NCBI GenBank assembly: GCA_964036315.1
Contig: OZ038488.1
Location: 63,234,754 to 63,298,753 of the forward strand
Length of the DNA stretch: 64,000 nucleotides
Source: Acanthosepion esculentum
Lineage: Eukaryota > Mollusca > Cephalopoda > Sepiida > Sepiidae
Direction of reading: 5' to 3'
In this document: positions 63,625-64,000 of the stretch, one piece after another
Layout: each line of letters begins with the position of its first letter
Numbering within the stretch: position 1 is the stretch's first letter
Position numbers and translations under genes: made by a program
The notes under the pieces: model-generated
What the model was told of the DNA's origin: nothing
Database searches by the model: none
The model's input: only the letters and a program-made list of their open reading frames with translations

Positions 63625-63900
63625 TTCTTAATACTCTGCTTAGCTTTTGGAATACATCTTTCGCTATCACAATACGACTTCGGATTTCAGTGTCGAACTT
63701 GCTGGCATCTGTAAAAACATTTCACAGATATTTAAGTTTTGTACTTGTTTGATTTTTGTGTCTTCAATTTGAAGTTCGCACTTTGGATTCATCCTTTTGC
63801 TAACAAACAGGGATTCTATCTTCTTGCAGTTGATATTTAATCTTTTCTTCTCGCTTTCCTTCACTAACATCTGTAGGACGTTTTGTAGTTTTCTTGGTTT
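63625..63900 (-). pseudogene. RTE-like LINE fragment, inverted
   Basis: Minus strand: LQNVLQMLVKESEKKRLNIN / CKKIESLFVSKRMNPKCELQ / IEDTKIKQVQNLNI (about 63890-63725), then VLIAKDVFQKLSRVL near 63675-63630. Covers the same protein segment as the plus-strand copy beside it, so this is a second, inverted copy. Confidence 0.83.
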
Positions 63901-63914
63901 GTGCTATTTGATGA

Positions 63915-63962
63915 CTATCATATATGCGAATGAGCGGCGCCATGTCGAGTTTCCTTACTAGT
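63915..63962 (+). mobile_element. Fragment related to the hammerhead SINE body
   Basis: ATGCGAATGAGCGGCGCCAT / GTCGAGTTTCCTTACTAG matches the reverse complement of 60250-60290 (AATTAAACTCGACATAGCGC / CGCTCATTCACATA) with few differences. Confidence 0.6.
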
Positions 63963-63969
63963 GATGTTC

Positions 63970-64000
63970 AGTTTTTTTTCTTCTCGCTTTCCTTTACTGC
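63970..64000 (-). pseudogene. Start of another RTE-like LINE piece at the window edge
   Basis: TTCTTCTCGCTTTCCTTTAC repeats the sequence at 63845-63864 (minus: VKESEKK), so a further copy continues past the window. Confidence 0.55.

Overview
This window reads as non-genic, repeat-saturated DNA from an animal nuclear genome. The likeliest source is a lophotrochozoan such as a cephalopod mollusc. The reasons are dense (TA)n, (TAA)n, (GATA)n and (CA)n arrays, several tRNA-derived SINE families, 5S rRNA/tRNA chimeric SINEs, Tc1/mariner remnants of several clades, Penelope-like sequence and at least five types of decayed non-LTR retrotransposon. I found no host protein-coding gene, intact tRNA, rRNA gene or CRISPR array. 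Nearly every readable frame is a broken transposon gene or a translation of a simple repeat. The species assignment is inference.

Family names used here. RLE-LINE: C-terminal restriction-like endonuclease domain of R2/R4/Dong-type elements (1-1276, 7096-7640, 20641-20860, 53967-55350). LINE-A and LINE-B: two related jockey/CR1-type elements known mainly from their C-terminal halves. LINE-C: a LINE with a long linker before its RT (5215-7095). RTE-like LINE: pieces at 18060-18735, 41625-41800, 47745-47945, 52600-53030 and 62640-64000. SINE-A: tRNA-derived, some copies carrying a 5S rRNA-derived head. SINE-B: tRNA-derived, about 430 bp. Retrozyme-like SINE: hammerhead ribozyme plus tRNA-like unit at 60035-60527.

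Layout. 0-10 kb: RLE-LINE tails ending in (TAA)n, a mariner remnant, a CA/TA array, a 443-bp inverted repeat, and LINE-C/RLE/L2-like wreckage. 10-20 kb: a 940-bp Tc1 element with near-identical TIRs and an open catalytic domain, an older 1.34-kb Tc1 element, a mariner fragment, a 203-bp MITE, SINE-A and SINE-B, a GATATGTTGAT-type minisatellite, and RTE and mariner remnants. 20-30 kb: trinucleotide arrays, LINE-B copies on both strands, a Tc1 remnant and a 29-bp minisatellite. 30-41 kb: long unassigned AT-rich DNA, LINE-A pieces, SINEs, and a 2.3-kb polypyrimidine tract holding a mariner MITE. 41-50 kb: a 565-bp palindrome between (TA)n arrays, a Penelope-like fragment, an inverted LINE-B pair and SINE-A pairs. 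50-57 kb: a solo LTR inside LINE-A, LINE-B, RTE-like and RLE fragments. 57-64 kb: a GC-rich foldback, chimeric 5S/tRNA SINEs, a DD37D mariner and the hammerhead tandem, ending in rearranged RTE-like fragments.

The most interesting items are the hammerhead-bearing tandem SINE/retrozyme at 60.0-60.5 kb, the solo LTR with 5-bp duplication whose removal exactly restores the LINE frame (50.3 kb), the Penelope-like fragment with a hammerhead-like 3' motif (43.5-44.4 kb), the two long foldbacks beside (TA)n arrays, and the 5S/tRNA chimeric SINEs. All calls come from reading by eye; no alignment or database search was run, and boundaries without TIRs or TSDs are approximate.
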